Shown here piece by piece: positions 37,201 to 44,009 of a stretch of 64,000 nt of DNA. Within the stretch, counting starts at the first letter, position 1; the number at the start of each line of letters is the position of its first letter. Both the position numbers and the translations under genes were made by a program. Source of the stretch: JBEBVQ01 sp037190845 (lineage in GTDB: Bacteria > Bacteroidota > Bacteroidia > Chitinophagales > Chitinophagaceae); contig JBBCJI010000003.1 in the NCBI GenBank assembly GCA_037190845.1, positions 124,001 to 188,000 on the forward strand. The letters are read 5' to 3'. The notes under the pieces were generated by a model that saw only the letters and a list, made by a program, of their open reading frames with translations, was not told where the DNA came from and did no database searches.

Positions 37201-39626
37201 CGTGAACCTGATGCAGATGAAGCATGAATGCTGTTCGCTGTCGTGGCGCTCCCGATAACATTGCTGTCAATGAAATATTCGCCGGCATTGTTGACGAATA
37301 TACCCGAGAAATGATTCCCGGTACCGGACAGTGTAATCCCTCCGATCACATTCTTCCGGACATTAAAAACAGGGGTCCCGCCGGAACCATTTCCCAGTAG
37401 TATACCCAGCGTATGGCTTTTATCCCCGCCATTTATACTGATCAGACCGTTACCGGAAGTTCCACCTATCGTATTTCCCTCTATATCCACACTGCCGGAT
37501 GAATGAATCGATATACCGTTGAAAGCATCGCCAGTAGTCGTGGTGGTCAATGCAATGTTGGTGATCGTGTTGTTACGTACCACACTCGGGGAAGGCGTTG
37601 TCCCGTCTTTGACCTCAAGACGGATACCGCTGAAAAGGTGTGCCTGATTGCTCAGTGTATAGGGCGAGCCACCACACTGCGGTGCTGAACCGCCGATATA
37701 ATTGTCCGTGATCACAAACCCGTTCCCTACACTGGGGGTGTTGCGGCTTGGTATTGCCCAGATCGCACGGTTGTACCCGCCGGAGCTAAAGCTGCGTGGA
37801 GTTGTCTGGAAAAAATTGTTTCCCGTGATCCGCCACGCATGTACACCATGATTCAGCTCTATACCGACAGAGTTACCTCCGGGAAGAAAGAAATCATAGA
37901 TATTACAATTGGAAACTACTCCCTGCTCATTAAAGTCTGCCGTATAGCCATTATTATCCGTACCGAGCACATAAATACCGATAGATGGCAGATCTGTAGC
38001 TGTTGTGCCGTGTATATTGCAATGGTCGATCGTGTCGCGATCATTGCCACCGATCCCTGTATTACCCACATATACGACACCTGCCATGCCATTAGGCACA
38101 TTCGCACCGGTATTGTTCTGCCCCTGGATATCGCAATAGCGGATCCGGTTGTGGGAAGACCCGTTATCCAGACGGATCGCAACACCGGCCGTATTCGTGT
38201 TCCGGATATTCAGGCGCACAGGATTTAACGTTCCCGAAGGATTCACCGCCATGGAAGGAGTTCCGGTCGTGCCACCCGGCGTACCGTCTATTATTACATA
38301 CCTGGCCCCGTTGAAGTCTATAGCAGGTCCTGCATTGTTACCCGTGACCGCAAGCCCGTTTGCGCCTGCAGCCGGGCGTATGGTCAATGTACGTGTAGGT
38401 GAGAGACAAGCATTATAACTGATCGTGATAGGAAATGTCTCGCTGGTGCTGGTATAATTACTTTGCAGCTCCAGCACCACAGAACTGGTTACACCTGTGG
38501 AGATACCTGCAAGGGCAGCCGTAAGCGTCGGATAAGTACCTGTCGGCCCTACCGGGATCACCCCGGACAAGCCACTACACGCAGGCGTGGAGGCGCTCCC
38601 CGACAAAGGCGCAGATGTACGGTACACCGGCCCTATACAACCTGTTGCATTCAAAGCATACACATAAAAATCGTAGGTAGTAGCGGCTGTTAATGTTGTG
38701 GCACTGAAGGCAGTACCTGCGCCTGCATATACGACAGTGCCCGTACCCAATGCAGCCCCGGGGGTATAGATCACCCCTGTAGCCGGGCTTACAGGCGTTG
38801 CACCCGAGGGATACCGAACAACCAGGTATTGATCCGGCGCGGGGGAAGCGGCCGTAAAGGAGCCGTCAATCCGGCCGGAGGATACCGCATTTAAAACCAG
38901 TGATGCAGGCTGGGCGGAGGGTGTTTCGCAGGTTGTATTAACATTCACCCCCATCACGACCACTGCGCCGCCACTAAGTCTTTCGATGGAGATGCTTTGT
39001 ATGTTTTTTTGCAGGTTGGCGCCATCCAGCACCAGCTTTACCTCGTATATACGCGGGTTGCTCGAATTGCTCATCTCCTCCAGGTTGTTGTTCACCACAT
39101 TCACCCGGCCTATACCCTGAATGGCGGTATTGGCTCCGCTATACCAGTTCGGGATGCTGATACCTGTAAACAGCTGGCTGGTGTTATCCGTAAAATTCAC
39201 CCTGAAAGTGGCTGATCCCGGCCCGCTGCCTACGGTAGCCAGCAGGAATATCTCGCCTGCAGCCTGCGGGGTGGCAAATACCAGCTCTCCGGAAGGAGTA
39301 CCCGAAGTCAGACGCAGAGCGTTATTATTGTTATAGTCGGCAAGTTGCCAGGTGACGCCACTGGTGGTGAGGCTGGTGACCAGCCCGGTTGCCGGCAATG
39401 AACGGGCCGGTAACGACCCGCCTGCAACAGCCACGAAGTCGGGCGCCAGAAAAGCATAATTCGCACCATCCACATCAGCCGTAGTAGATGTAGTCGCAGG
39501 TCCTACCCCATTAGCTACCACATCATGATTGAAGCCCGTAACCGGTACCGGTACATAAGCTGCCTTTATGAATAAAAAAGCAAATACAGATACTAATAAG
39601 AATACTAAAAATACAAGTCTATTCAT
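31251..39626 (-). CDS. Giant T9SS surface protein: duplicated FN3/beta-helix unit plus Ig repeats
   Basis: 2791 residues. A signal peptide (1-22) precedes a unique N-terminal domain (about 25-230). Two copies of a unit of about 945 residues follow (about 232-1177 and 1178-2118): each starts with an FN3-like domain (PxQPxxLxLxxVxxGxIdGxF) and continues into a right-handed parallel beta-helix opening GVIPVGPTGTYPTLTAAL, with many N-I-I-G-G / N-N-T-I turns. An Ig array (about 2119-2640) has 90-residue repeats containing YQWRKNG and TCRMTSNATCAIPDSALSN. The end is a type A sorting domain (YPNPVRDVLYIR). It looks like a long stalk-like adhesin; no enzymatic residues are apparent. Confidence 0.85.
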   Translation of the reverse strand: MNRLVFLVFLLVSVFAFLFIKAAYVPVPVTGFNHDVVANGVGPATTSTTADVDGANYAFLAPDFVAVAGGSLPARSLPATGLVTSLTTSGVTWQLADYNNNNALRLTSGTPSGELVFATPQAAGEIFLLATVGSGPGSATFRVNFTDNTSQLFTGISIPNWYSGANTAIQGIGRVNVVNNNLEEMSNSSNPRIYEVKLVLDGANLQKNIQSISIERLSGGAVVVMGVNVNTTCETPSAQPASLVLNAVSSGRIDGSFTAASPAPDQYLVVRYPSGATPVSPATGVIYTPGAALGTGTVVYAGAGTAFSATTLTAATTYDFYVYALNATGCIGPVYRTSAPLSGSASTPACSGLSGVIPVGPTGTYPTLTAALAGISTGVTSSVVLELQSNYTSTSETFPITISYNACLSPTRTLTIRPAAGANGLAVTGNNAGPAIDFNGARYVIIDGTPGGTTGTPSMAVNPSGTLNPVRLNIRNTNTAGVAIRLDNGSSHNRIRYCDIQGQNNTGANVPNGMAGVVYVGNTGIGGNDRDTIDHCNIHGTTATDLPSIGIYVLGTDNNGYTADFNEQGVVSNCNIYDFFLPGGNSVGIELNHGVHAWRITGNNFFQTTPRSFSSGGYNRAIWAIPSRNTPSVGNGFVITDNYIGGSAPQCGGSPYTLSNQAHLFSGIRLEVKDGTTPSPSVVRNNTITNIALTTTTTGDAFNGISIHSSGSVDIEGNTIGGTSGNGLISINGGDKSHTLGILLGNGSGGTPVFNVRKNVIGGITLSGTGNHFSGIFVNNAGEYFIDSNVIGSATTANSIHASSASGSRFVRGISVPSGSPRVSVTNNTVANLTNNSTSTTGGDNHVAGIRLAATSATVVSVNDNAIHNLISDSRGTNGSTDAAVLGIGINATTANAISVSRNHIHSLVSNAPSQGVYLEGIFFIGNNSDNVINTLDGNFIHSFDVTDVLNTSANIRGLEPSSGSVLVTNNMVRLGIRPDGTSLTNAMQIWGIARGSARRHYYFHNSVYIGGTGVGSTTGRHTSAFRNEGSGPDSVLNNILVNERMNASGGSNHFSVWMNSSSGVVYSHNVYRYGSGSGENNLASVSSNGTSGITPAYVPGWLAGDMTSWDMDPQYANPDGAVAQVDLHIRPGVSTPAEGTGLLIAAVTQDIDGQTRSAFTPVDIGADAGNFTALPSCVAPAAPTALQFSNVTRTQIEGTFTPPAGGSDGYIIVIYPGGATPVAPSDGSYYQPGTTLGTGTILAVGTGTAFTAPGLNPGTLYDFRVYAFRRYCIGGPRYSIALLGSQATVSCGGVSGVIPVGPAGTYPTLTAALNGISGGTGGPVVLELQSNYTDAGETFPILIGNNVCFTATSPLTIRPAAGANGLSITGTNAGPAIDFDSVRYVIIDGTPGGTTGTPPMPVNPSGTLNPVYLNIRNTNTGGVAIRMNRAASNNRISYCDIQGQNNTGANVPTGMAGVVYIGNTGVGGNDRDTIDHCNIHAPASTNLPSIGVYVLGPDNNGYTENFNEQGVISNCNIYDFFLAGGNSAGVELNHGVQAWHITGNSFFQAAPRSFTSGGYNRPVWIISARNSSSVGNGFVVTGNYIGGSEPQCGGDPYTLSNQGNSFCGIRLEARDGTTPFPSVIRNNTITNFSQTTTTTTAIYPFNGISSHASGSVDIEGNTIGGTTGNALISVASGTNGETVGILMEGGVSGNVFNIRKNVIGGITATNNGNRIWGMRLNNAGDFLIDSNIIGSTTTTNSLYASNTGTGATWVRGIGLSSGSPRLWITNNTIANLTNNATGTGGGSNHVAGIRIADNNATVFTIDGNTIRNLVSDTRGTSGGTDAAVLGIGMSSTLANAVSVSRNVIHTLVSNAPSQGVYIEGIFFIGNGSDNVINVLDGNFIHSFDVTDASNTNANMRGLEANGGSCLVTNNMVRLGIRPDGTPLTNAMQVWGMARGSSRRHYYFHNSVYIGGTGVGITTGRHTSAFRNEGTGPDSVINNILVNNRTNASGGSNHFSVWINSSSGAAYGHNIYRYGSGSAENNLASVSSNGTSGITAAYVPGWINSDTTSLTDDPLYINPEGSVSAVDLHIQPGVLSPVEAAGLPIPYVTEDFDGEDRAILSPADIGADAGNFLQLSVTITANNSPVCGSDTIRITASASVPSATINWTGPNNFTATGTTITIPNADPVHAGTYQAWATLGSITSDTVDSAVVISGSVTPLVSISANPGTSICSGIPVTFIAAPTAGGTSPAYQWRKNGTPVGTGVSYTDNGLAHNDVVTCRMTSSATCAIPDTALSNALTMTVTSSVTPSVSISANPGTSICSGTSVIFTPAPVNGGTAPVYQWRKNGVPVSTGPTYTDNTLTNGQVIICRMISNATCAIPDSALSNALTMAVTPSVTPSVSISANPGISICAGTSVTFTPAPGNGGTAPVYQWRKNGVALGAGTTYTDNSLAQGDVITCRMTSNATCAIPDSALSNLLSMTVTPLVTPAVSVQSDKGTTICQGDVVSFTATPVNGGGTPAYQWYKNTIPVGVNSNIYTDNGLVQGDVIACRLRSSLACVVTDTVLSAAVTMQVISYATSITPSGPVDICEGAQVTLQANTPAMQYQWRRYGVVISGATGRSYNATQTGDYTVTISAGSCALTTDDAVSVAVHAIPVPDVIVSRDTLTTDDYYASYQWYVNGESVPGATSYRYIATQAGLYYVVITDSNGCTANSAFYTIDGVHVPALSARAGAVQIYPNPVRDVLYIRSPFPVQVSVQAADGRRIGVPETADGIRMGDLPDGIYMISVRDMNGIMIRQEKLVKLNR
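32091..33010 (-). repeat. 270-bp tandem Ig repeats in the 2791-aa gene
   Basis: Equivalent points of four consecutive Ig units (the GTTCTT word before the conserved Tyr-Gln-Trp codons) fall at about 32091, 32361, 32631 and 32901, exactly 270 bases or 90 codons apart. The middle units are nearly identical over long runs at DNA level. Boundaries are approximate. Confidence 0.75.
33270..38935 (-). repeat. Internal tandem duplication of the FN3/beta-helix unit (about 2.83 kb each)
   Basis: The units at about 36095-38935 (N-proximal) and 33270-36095 (C-proximal) match each other along their length, including identical landmark peptides such as NRDTIDHCNIH-like, GNFIHSFDVTD, HYYFHNSVYIGGTGVG and SNHFSVW. 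The 1867-aa paralogue carries a single unit. Boundaries are estimated from the translated repeats. Confidence 0.75.
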
Positions 39627-40244
39627 ATTAAAGTTTTTATGTTAAAAAGAATAAATAGTCAATACGTTTCATTTTTGCTCTAATTAAGGGGAGGATCTCA
39701 ATTGTCCTGTCATACACAACCAATATTACAGGTCATAATCAGAAAAAGTCAGAAAAGAAGGGCGACTAAAACACGACAATGATTTATTCAAAACAATTAC
39801 AGAACAATAAGCATTAATTAAAACACTCAATAAATGGAAGCAAATCCAAACAGATACTGTTAATAATCGTTTTCAGATACTCCACAGTTACACATCAAAA
39901 CCTTGCAGGTATAGATTGAAGCTCAAGGCTACATGACATAGTGGTAATGGACTGAGGAAGTCCGTTAAATATTCATCCCTTAAAACAATTCAATAGATTG
40001 ATTGTAATTTTTATAATCAGAAGAATATATAAACTAATTGCACGGTTTTGCTGACGGTAAGTGAAAATATTGTTATCTCAGTTCCGTATGGTGCATGAGA
40101 TTACGGCTCAAGGCCGCAATGAACAAGGTGATTATTGGCCAGTCAGATCCGTTAAGTATACTGAGTATATATCTGTTCACTATGTCATCAGGCCTGCCCT
40201 GAAACCGGAATCAATCAACTTCCGGGCAATCATGAACATTATTC
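39627..40244. other. 618-base gap between giant gene and regulator gene
   Basis: Contains the conserved upstream element (39721-39830) closest to the giant gene. The rest (39831-40244) is AT-rich with no recognisable gene; a + frame at 40061-40285 has no homology and runs into the regulator gene. No strong hairpin was seen at the 5' side of the giant gene. Confidence 0.5.
39721..39830 (-). promoter_or_regulatory. Conserved upstream element, copy 1 (giant gene, cassette 1)
   Basis: Starts CAATATTACAGGTCATAATC on +, then AGAAAAAGTCAGAAAAGAAG and a tract ending ACAATAAGCATTAATT. The same order of words occurs upstream of the other two cassette surface genes at 52438 and 55375. It lies about 95 bases from the start codon of the 2791-aa gene. 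It probably includes the promoter and a regulator site; no unambiguous -7 box could be assigned. Confidence 0.6.
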
Positions 40245-41960
40245 CTATTTCGTTATTTCGTATTCCTGAAGGCCTGTTTTTTTGAACAGACGCTGTTTTG
40301 TTCTCCGTACCGAGTCAGGAGAAATGCCTAACATCTGTGCTTTTTCATTAACTGACAATCCCAATTTGGACAGGGCCAGCAGGCGGATCTCGGCCTGAGT
40401 CAGGTTAGGAAACTTTTCATTTAATCTTATAAAAAAATCACTATGAACGCGGGTAAACAATTCTTTGAAGCCAAGCCAGTCGTCGTCTGTGAGAATTGTA
40501 GCGGTTTGTAACCGCTTCAGTACCTCTTCTTTTTCAGGGATTACGGGAGAAGTACCAGTCATCTGTTGCAATTGCTCAATTTCATGGGAAAACCTATCTA
40601 CCAACTGTTGTTTTTGCTTCAGGCTTTCGATATAGGAGTTCAACAAATATTTTGCGTTATGTAGTTCCTCTTCTTTACGCCGTTTTTCTATTTCAAATAT
40701 CTCCCGTTCCTTTTTCCGGCGGAAGTTGATCTTTTTCAATGTCTGAATAATAACAATAAAAGTCAGTATGAAAACAATAATGATCGTATTGCGTACTAAG
40801 ACCTGCCTGCTTCTTTCACTTTCCAATAGCCGGATATTAGCCAGGTGAGCTTCTGTCTCCGTTTTATTACGGGCCTGCTCCAGGATCTCTCTTTGTCTTT
40901 CTGTAGAATAATAGTTCGTATACAGAATGAATGAATCTGTGTATTGCAACGCTTGATCATATTTTTTCTGTAGTCTATAATAAGCGGACAGACACTCATA
41001 ATATTCTGCCCTCCATTTGCTTACATTGCAATAAGGAAGCAATTGCCGGCACGCTTCCAGCATTTGTGCTGTGCGCGGAAGATTTCCCTGTACCAGGTAA
41101 ACTTTAGCCAGCAGCGCAGCAGCATTTGCGGCACTTTCATATTTCGCAGCCTGTATGCTCAATGTAAAATCCTTATATAATAACTGCACAGCCGTGTCGT
41201 ATTTTTCTTGCAGGTAATATATATATCCGATGTTCCCTGATACGACACCGATCCAGGCAGTATCCCGGACGACTGCATAATCGAGGGCCTTCCGGTAATA
41301 GTGTACTGCAGAATCATATTTTTGTATACTCACATAGGCCATTCCGAGTGTATTGTATAAATTCACCATATTAACCGCGTTGTTTCCGGGAAGCCTGGCC
41401 ACGTCCTGTAAGTAACGAATGGCAATCTGCGGTTCTCTGAAATGGAGGTGCCCTATGGCCAGCCGGAACAACAGGAAACCAGCAGAAGGTAAATTCTTGT
41501 ATCCTATCTTCATTGCCTCATGATGTGCCTTCAGCATATATTCAAATGCCAGCGGATAATTGCGTGCAGGGTCATAATACCATATTCCTTTATAAAAAAG
41601 CGCTTCCGTAGCCACCGGCTCGGGACATATTTTTGCGGCCAGGACAGCATTAAAATAGTGTAGCGGCAGACTGTCCTTCCAGTAATAGTTATCATAGCAA
41701 TACCTGCCTTTCAGCAACAAGATATAGGTCTCCAGCTCCGGTACGTTCCGTTCCTCTGCAATGATTTCCATCCTGTCAAATATCCGGAAGGCATCGGCTG
41801 AGTCAAGCTGATGTAACTCATTGTTGTAATAAGCGCCAGCCGTTCGGATCAGTTGCTTTCCAGGGATATACAGGAATGTATCTACCGTCATTGTATAGCC
41901 AGCGGATCCGGCCGCTGTAAATATGCATATAAGGAACAGGTGTAATATTATCCGGGACAT
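40245..41960 (-). CDS. Membrane TPR sensor with LuxR-type HTH (cassette 1 regulator)
   Basis: 571 residues from the chosen ATG. Signal-like N-terminus, then a periplasmic TPR region (about 25-370; LYNTLGMAYVSIQKYDSAVHYY, SGNIGYIYYLQEKYDTAVQLL), one membrane helix (about 390-410; NTIIIVFILTFIVIIQTL), a charged coiled coil, and a C-terminal helix-turn-helix (LTQAEIRLLALSKLGLSVNEKAQMLGISPDSVRRTKQRLFKK) of the LuxR/FixJ kind. It should sense a periplasmic signal and control transcription from the membrane. The start follows the paralogue at 57766 (both MSRI); the ATG at 41969 would overlap a TATCTTTA box. It is encoded upstream of, and in the direction of, the giant gene, suggesting local control. 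Confidence 0.78.
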   Translation of the reverse strand: MSRIILHLFLICIFTAAGSAGYTMTVDTFLYIPGKQLIRTAGAYYNNELHQLDSADAFRIFDRMEIIAEERNVPELETYILLLKGRYCYDNYYWKDSLPLHYFNAVLAAKICPEPVATEALFYKGIWYYDPARNYPLAFEYMLKAHHEAMKIGYKNLPSAGFLLFRLAIGHLHFREPQIAIRYLQDVARLPGNNAVNMVNLYNTLGMAYVSIQKYDSAVHYYRKALDYAVVRDTAWIGVVSGNIGYIYYLQEKYDTAVQLLYKDFTLSIQAAKYESAANAAALLAKVYLVQGNLPRTAQMLEACRQLLPYCNVSKWRAEYYECLSAYYRLQKKYDQALQYTDSFILYTNYYSTERQREILEQARNKTETEAHLANIRLLESERSRQVLVRNTIIIVFILTFIVIIQTLKKINFRRKKEREIFEIEKRRKEEELHNAKYLLNSYIESLKQKQQLVDRFSHEIEQLQQMTGTSPVIPEKEEVLKRLQTATILTDDDWLGFKELFTRVHSDFFIRLNEKFPNLTQAEIRLLALSKLGLSVNEKAQMLGISPDSVRRTKQRLFKKTGLQEYEITK

Positions 41961-41968
41961 AGGTTGCA

Positions 41969-41976
41969 TAAAGATA
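41969..41976 (-). promoter_or_regulatory. Candidate -7 box TATCTTTA of the cassette 1 regulator
   Basis: Matches TAnnTTTG in seven of eight positions on the minus strand, eight bases before the preferred ATG at 41960. It overlaps the alternative upstream ATG, which supports the shorter start. A nearly leaderless transcript is predicted. Confidence 0.35.
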
Positions 41977-42045
41977 GCAAATAGTCGTCCCTAAAAAATA
42001 CAGTCCTCAGTTGGGGATGTTTAGCGGTTTGCGCGACCATCCGGA

Positions 42046-42101
42046 TCAAAAACAGACCAATTGATCTTATTGGCCAATAAGATCAATTGGTCTGTTTTTG
42101 A
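42046..42101. repeat. Perfect 56-bp palindrome without spacer
   Basis: Each half is 28 bases; the centre is TTGG|CCAA at 42073/42074. The right half overlaps codons of the IS5-type transposase N-terminus that starts in the palindrome, and the left half mirrors it. Such a spacerless palindrome is rare and may mark a rearranged IS end or act as a cruciform. Confidence 0.85.
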
Positions 42102-42445
42102 AGAAGCATTCAAGATCCACTACGGTGAAAAGATGGGTAAGCCCGCCAAACCGATTTGTCAGAAGCTACCGGTGTACGGCTAAACAGCTTAGTCAGCAGC
42201 AACAGTTCCGCAGAGCGAGCACCGGAGCCAGCGCGACTCGCAAGGCATCGAGACGTACCAAAATAATAGCGGGCAGGCATATTGGGCGATATGATCAACC
42301 TGATACTTGTCGCGGCAGCCATGAATTTTAAACGAGCGATGAACCTCTGGCGTACGGAGGCAAACACTCGTTGGGAACACATTTTGAATTGTATTGCGGG
42401 TGTGATTGGGTTTTTATTGCACCAAAAATTAAAAATGACTTTTTG
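42061..42445 (+). pseudogene. Decayed IS5-family transposase
   Basis: Two pieces are legible on +. The first (42061-42183) reads LILLANKINWSVFEEAFKIH then YGEKMGKPAKPI before a stop, matching the N-terminal domain of IS5-type transposases (usual form ...W..FE..F...Y....GRPAKPIRLMVGL). The second (about 42276-42445), in another frame, reads RAGILGDMINLILVAAAMNF, then KRAMNLWRTEANTRWEHIL and GFLLHQKLKMTF before TGA, matching the C-terminus (GDxINxxLAAAAxNFKRxM). The catalytic middle (DDE) is missing and frames are broken, so the element is dead. It lies exactly between the two cassettes. Confidence 0.75.
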
Positions 42446-42529
42446 AGGGGCGACTATGTATGATATTTTAAACAAAACCATTCATTGCAATAAAAAACTT
42501 TACTGCTCATATATCCGTAACGTAGCCCA

Positions 42530-43873
42530 CTACCTGCCAGCCTTTAGCAGCTTCTCTGTCTTCATTATCATTCCTGCACTATCCTGTACATGTATAATAT
42601 ATACACCCTCCGGCAGGTGCCCTATTGTTATCTGCTCAGCATACTTATGCCTGGCCACTATCCTGCCATCCATGCTGTGTACAGACACTGATACGGGAGC
42701 GGCGGAACGAATATATACTTTGTCCGAGGCGGGATTAGGGTATATCTGTATCTCCGGCACGGGCTGATCCGCAACGGAAAGCAGCCCCTGGGTTTTCCCC
42801 TGCAAGTACAGAGAAAGCGGAATGCTGCCCTGCCCGCCGTTGAACCGCGCATCGGGCACAGCGATCTTAAAGGTATGAGTGCCGGCGCTCAATGGCCCGA
42901 GATTAAGTCTCCGGATAGGAATCACATCACCGGGACACCAGTTGCTGAACGACTGCCATTCCGCATCTGTCCTCGGAGATGGACCGTAAATACCGTTTGC
43001 TTGTGTATTGTATTTCCGGAACGGCTCGCAAGTAGGACTGCCCGGTTTGTATTGATGGATTTGACTATCATTAAAATAGACGAAGTGATTGCGCCGGTTG
43101 TATTCCTCACCACCGGAATTCGCGCCGTGATTGGAGGTGATCAGAAAAAAAGCAGCGTCTGTCAGATCCTGGTCAAGGGTAAATGAAATCGTCTTTTCCG
43201 TTTTGCCCACCTCATCAGTCGCGTTGCTGTCATAATTATTAAACACAGCGTGGAACGATAACGGCATCAGCACATGATGAGCCTCGGCTGGCGCCGGTAT
43301 ACCTGTTTCAAAAAACAGCGACCCGTAAAACACATCATTTCGTCCGGCGCACCCGAATACCTCCTTATTGGCTGCATAGGGCACACCGGAGACTTGCAGC
43401 TCTCCCCAGATATCATACTGCGACCGGATGTCGGCATCGCGGAGCATTAAGGCAATATTATTGGCCTCAAACCGGTAAGGCACTGTATCCGGCATACGAT
43501 TCTTATTCATAAAAGGCGTGATAAAACGGGCAATCTCAATACGGCTCACACTATCGCGATGATAGGTAGTTGCCCCCTTGGGTACAAAGGCAAGGTGGAC
43601 AGTCCCAATCCTGTCGTAATTATCGCATGCAGCCTTTATGATCACGTGTATCACCATCGTATCACCGATGGACTGGAGTTGCTGATCCGTCAGCTTTATC
43701 GCACAAAGAGTATTACGATGACGGATCACGCCGGGAGGAACAGGGTGGGTCACCGTTGCTGCATAACCGTCATAAAACAATATCTTGTCGAAAATAGTTA
43801 TCATGTTTTGCGCGGATGATGCAGCGCCTGAAAAGATCAGCAGAAAGAGCGGAAGGACGAAGCTGGTTTTCAT
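42530..43873 (-). CDS. PNGase F-like peptide-N-glycosidase with T9SS type A domain (copy 2)
   Basis: Same length (447 residues) and layout as the gene at 24617-25960, with most residues identical by eye. Signal peptide to about 21 (SGAASSAQ); CDNYDRI at 83-89; RFITPF at 116-121; GGEEYNRRNH (254-263); NWCPGDVIPIRRLNL; type A sorting domain YPNPASDKVYIR at the end. The putative catalytic Asp and Glu are kept in both copies, so both may be active. It follows the 887-aa gene by 136 bases and ends cassette copy 2 next to the IS5 remnant. Confidence 0.78.
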   Translation of the reverse strand: MKTSFVLPLFLLIFSGAASSAQNMITIFDKILFYDGYAATVTHPVPPGVIRHRNTLCAIKLTDQQLQSIGDTMVIHVIIKAACDNYDRIGTVHLAFVPKGATTYHRDSVSRIEIARFITPFMNKNRMPDTVPYRFEANNIALMLRDADIRSQYDIWGELQVSGVPYAANKEVFGCAGRNDVFYGSLFFETGIPAPAEAHHVLMPLSFHAVFNNYDSNATDEVGKTEKTISFTLDQDLTDAAFFLITSNHGANSGGEEYNRRNHFVYFNDSQIHQYKPGSPTCEPFRKYNTQANGIYGPSPRTDAEWQSFSNWCPGDVIPIRRLNLGPLSAGTHTFKIAVPDARFNGGQGSIPLSLYLQGKTQGLLSVADQPVPEIQIYPNPASDKVYIRSAAPVSVSVHSMDGRIVARHKYAEQITIGHLPEGVYIIHVQDSAGMIMKTEKLLKAGR

Positions 43874-44009
43874 AAATTTAATTTTAGTCGGATGATTTGT
43901 ATTTTATTATTGTTGTGTATGCCGACATTTAAATAGTATCAGTCACCCTCGATCAGTTTATACGGCGGGATCCTGTTTTTATAATGCCGGTGCTTTTTAG
44001 CTGTAAATA

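Noticed and set aside
33270..38935. Duplicated unit as a sequence assembly artefact
   Set aside because: The two units differ at many positions along their length, so a simple assembly duplication is unlikely.
31251..39626. Direct repeats as a possible CRISPR array
   Set aside because: Repeats are 270 bp and about 2.8 kb long, in frame and encode Ig and beta-helix units.
40061..40285. 74-codon open frame on + beside the regulator gene
   Set aside because: Overlaps the conserved HTH end of the regulator and has no homology.
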